DNA of 45,709 nucleotides from Rubripirellula sp. (GTDB taxonomy: Bacteria > Planctomycetota > Planctomycetia > Pirellulales > Pirellulaceae): the NCBI GenBank assembly GCA_029245125.1, contig JAQWPZ010000002.1, positions 1 to 45,709 of the forward strand, given 5' to 3'. Shown here piece after piece: positions 43,923 to 45,709 of the stretch (its first letter is position 1; each line of letters opens with the position of its first letter). The position numbers and the translations under genes were made by a program. Below the pieces are notes generated by a model. It was given only the letters and a program-made list of their open reading frames with translations. It was not told the DNA's origin and did not search any database.

Positions 43923-45530
43923 ATGCAGAACGAACCACTTTCAATCGCTCACGCGTTAGAGCACGCCGCGCGATTCCATGGGCGAGTGGAGATTGTCACG
44001 CGACAAACGGAGAATGGCTCGATTCATCGCTACACCTATGCGGAAGCGTTACGGCGAACCAAGCAACTAGCCAACGCACTGCAATCAATTGGTGTGAAAT
44101 CGGGCGACCGCGTTGCGACCATGGCGTGGAACACTCATCGCCACCTGGAAGCGTGGTACGCGATCGCGGGGCAGGGTGCAATTTGCCATACGGTAAATCC
44201 CCGCCTGTTTAAGCAACAAATTGTCTACATTCTGAATCATGCCGAAGACAGCGTCCTGCTGCTGGATGCTGCATTCGTGCCACAACTTGAAGAGCTATGG
44301 CCACAACTCACGAGTCTCCAACAAATCATCGTGATGACCGATGAGGAGCACCAGCCACAAACGACGTTACCCAACGTCCATTGCTACGAGAAACTGATCG
44401 CCGACCAGTCGGATGAGTTCACCTGGCCAGAGCTTGATGAAAACACTCCATCGTCACTCTGCTATACCTCTGGAACGACCGGTGATCCCAAAGGGGTGCT
44501 GTACACGCACCGCTCGAATTTGCTGCACTCCTATGCGATCAACAGTGGCGAAGCAAATGGCATCAGCGGCCGCGATGTAGTGTTAATGACAGTTCCAATG
44601 TTTCATGCCAACAGCTGGGGACTCGCATACTCCTGCCCGATGGCGGGCGCAAAACTCGTCCTGCCCGGATCGCAACTCGATGGCAACAGCGTGCACTCGT
44701 TGATCGAGACGGAACAAGTCACATTCTCAGCCGCAGTTCCGACATTGTGGAAGATGCTCTTTGCGCACTTGGACAAGCAAGGTGGTCAACTCGATTCACT
44801 CCGCCAAGTTCTGATTGGTGGATCGGCCGTTCCCTGCAGCATGATCGAAAAATTTGAACAGCGTTATAACGTCCACGTTGTTCATGCTTGGGGAATGACC
44901 GAAGCCAACCCCACAGGAACGATGTGCCGTTTGACAAACGAAGTGGATTCACTCAGTCCTGCTGAGAAACAAAAGATCCGCGTCAAGCAGGGGAAACCTG
45001 TTTTTGGAGTGAACCTCAAAATCATCAATGACGAAGGAGCAGAGCTTCCGCATGATGGTGTGACCATGGGCCGCTTGATGATCAAAGGCCTCTGGGTGAT
45101 GCAACGATATTACAAAGCAGAATTCGATGCGTTCGATCAAGACGGTTGGCTGGACACAGGTGACATCGCCACGATCGATCCCTACGGGTACATGCAGATC
45201 ACCGACCGGGCCAAAGATCTGATCAAATCGGGCGGTGAATGGATCAGCAGTGTCGAACTAGAAAACATCGCGACCGGGCATCCCGAAGTCATCCTGGCAG
45301 CAGTCATTGGAATCCATGACGAAACATGGCAGGAGCGGCCGCTGCTGATTGTCCAATCCGCTACGGACAGCAACGTTACCGGCCAGCAAATCCTGGATTT
45401 CATGACCGGAAAGGTGGCAAAATGGTGGTTACCCGATCACGTTGAATTCGTTTCGGAAATCCCACTCACCGCGGCAGGCAAGATCAACAAAAAAGCATTG
45501 CGTGAGTGGTATTCCAATCGCTTGGCTTAG
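43923..45530 (+). CDS. AMP-dependent acyl-CoA ligase
   Basis: This 535-residue member of the ANL superfamily activates a carboxylic acid with ATP and transfers it to CoA. The P-loop is YTSGTTGDPKGV (181-192). The family core HAWGMTEANPTGT is followed by DQDGWLDTGDIATIDPYGYMQITDRAKDLIKSGGEWISSVELE (hinge and A8 region) and the adenylation lysine at TAAGKINKKALREWY (K520). The pattern and length are those of medium/long-chain fatty-acid ligases. ATG 43923 was chosen over a 90-residue N-terminal extension that lacks homology. It is the third gene of the aldehyde-dehydrogenase cluster and could consume the acid produced by the dehydrogenase. Confidence 0.95.
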   Translation: MQNEPLSIAHALEHAARFHGRVEIVTRQTENGSIHRYTYAEALRRTKQLANALQSIGVKSGDRVATMAWNTHRHLEAWYAIAGQGAICHTVNPRLFKQQIVYILNHAEDSVLLLDAAFVPQLEELWPQLTSLQQIIVMTDEEHQPQTTLPNVHCYEKLIADQSDEFTWPELDENTPSSLCYTSGTTGDPKGVLYTHRSNLLHSYAINSGEANGISGRDVVLMTVPMFHANSWGLAYSCPMAGAKLVLPGSQLDGNSVHSLIETEQVTFSAAVPTLWKMLFAHLDKQGGQLDSLRQVLIGGSAVPCSMIEKFEQRYNVHVVHAWGMTEANPTGTMCRLTNEVDSLSPAEKQKIRVKQGKPVFGVNLKIINDEGAELPHDGVTMGRLMIKGLWVMQRYYKAEFDAFDQDGWLDTGDIATIDPYGYMQITDRAKDLIKSGGEWISSVELENIATGHPEVILAAVIGIHDETWQERPLLIVQSATDSNVTGQQILDFMTGKVAKWWLPDHVEFVSEIPLTAAGKINKKALREWYSNRLA

Positions 45531-45600
45531 ACAACCAAGATGCCGGCTCAGGATCGATCGCAACCATCCAAAAGCCTCGCAGGCAGACGACACCCCCAAC

Positions 45601-45709
45601 GCCAGCCCAATCACACGCCAGCCCAATCACACGCCAGCCCAATCACACGCCAGCCCAATCACACGCCAGCCCAATCACACGCCAGCCCAATCACACGCCA
45701 GCCCAATCA
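45601..45709. repeat. 16-bp tandem array, truncated by the window end
   Basis: The unit gccagcccaatcacac is repeated perfectly without spacers. There are six full copies (45601-45696) and 13 bases of a seventh at the window edge, so the array may continue. It starts 70 bp past the acyl-CoA ligase stop. Direct, spacer-free repetition excludes CRISPR. Confidence 0.97.

Noticed and set aside
45601..45709. Possible CRISPR array
   Set aside because: The repeats are contiguous with no spacers and the unit is only 16 bp; no cas gene is near.

Overview
The window looks like a chromosomal segment of a planctomycete, most likely family Pirellulaceae (Rhodopirellula-like). The basis is the gene content: two DUF1549/DUF1553 plus DUF1501 modules, a planctomycete-type cytochrome (PSCyt1) domain, a DUF1559 H-X9-DG pseudopilin, DUF1080, DUF1571, a DUF6807 (PmoA-like) protein, a Tat-exported Gfo/Idh/MocA oxidoreductase and a large PQQ-propeller protein. 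Genes are loosely packed, many start codons lack a Shine-Dalgarno sequence, and most proteins carry export signals. I see no transposase, integrase, phage gene, rRNA or CRISPR array.

Layout. 1-440: RNase P RNA (minus strand). 622-1881: a BRCT-like/MerR-like HTH/TPR protein. 2038-8348 (minus): exported oxidoreductase, FGE-fold protein, DUF1501 and DUF1549/DUF1553 proteins. 8609-11487: DUF6807 protein and SDR (plus), then an SMP-30-type lactonase (minus), which looks like a small sugar or sugar-acid catabolic group. 11653-13149 (minus): a GH10-fold protein that seems to have lost its catalytic glutamates. 13304-14215: purC. 14419-15894 (minus): a secreted caspase/legumain-like peptidase. 16507-17358: a plant-type ferredoxin-NADP reductase-like protein. 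17523-18941 (minus): a ceramidase-like protein. 19266-22908: the second DUF1549/DUF1553-DUF1501 pair, overlapping genes, with a recognisable promoter. 23095-25007: a DUF2306 membrane protein coupled to a DUF1559 pseudopilin. 25099-27954 (minus): small membrane protein, alpha/beta hydrolase, PPK2-type polyphosphate kinase. 28816-32271: DUF1571 protein, cupin, small lipoprotein, exported unknown. 32417-32490 (minus): a CAU-anticodon tRNA. 32610-34588 (minus): class V aminotransferase/cysteine desulfurase-like enzyme and DUF1080 protein. 34774-39165: a 1463-residue PQQ-propeller fusion. 39418-40587 (minus): a right-handed beta-helix protein. 40949-45530: aldehyde dehydrogenase, quinone-oxidoreductase-type MDR and acyl-CoA ligase, which together could take an aldehyde to an acyl-CoA.

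Non-coding pattern. At least ten intergenic spots carry short perfect or near-perfect tandem repeats of 12-24 bp (2 to about 7 copies), each with its own unit sequence. Several abut or include the stop codon of the neighbouring gene, one forms a series of hairpins between convergent genes, and one overlaps a promoter. No gene explains this recurring feature.

I did not find a clear new defence or biosynthetic system. The best leads are the tandem-repeat pattern, the secreted caspase-like peptidase, the apparently inactivated GH10 and FGE-fold proteins, the PQQ fusion, and an in-frame echo of the TPR protein's C-terminus beyond its stop codon. All functions are inferred from sequence motifs read by eye; no database search was run.
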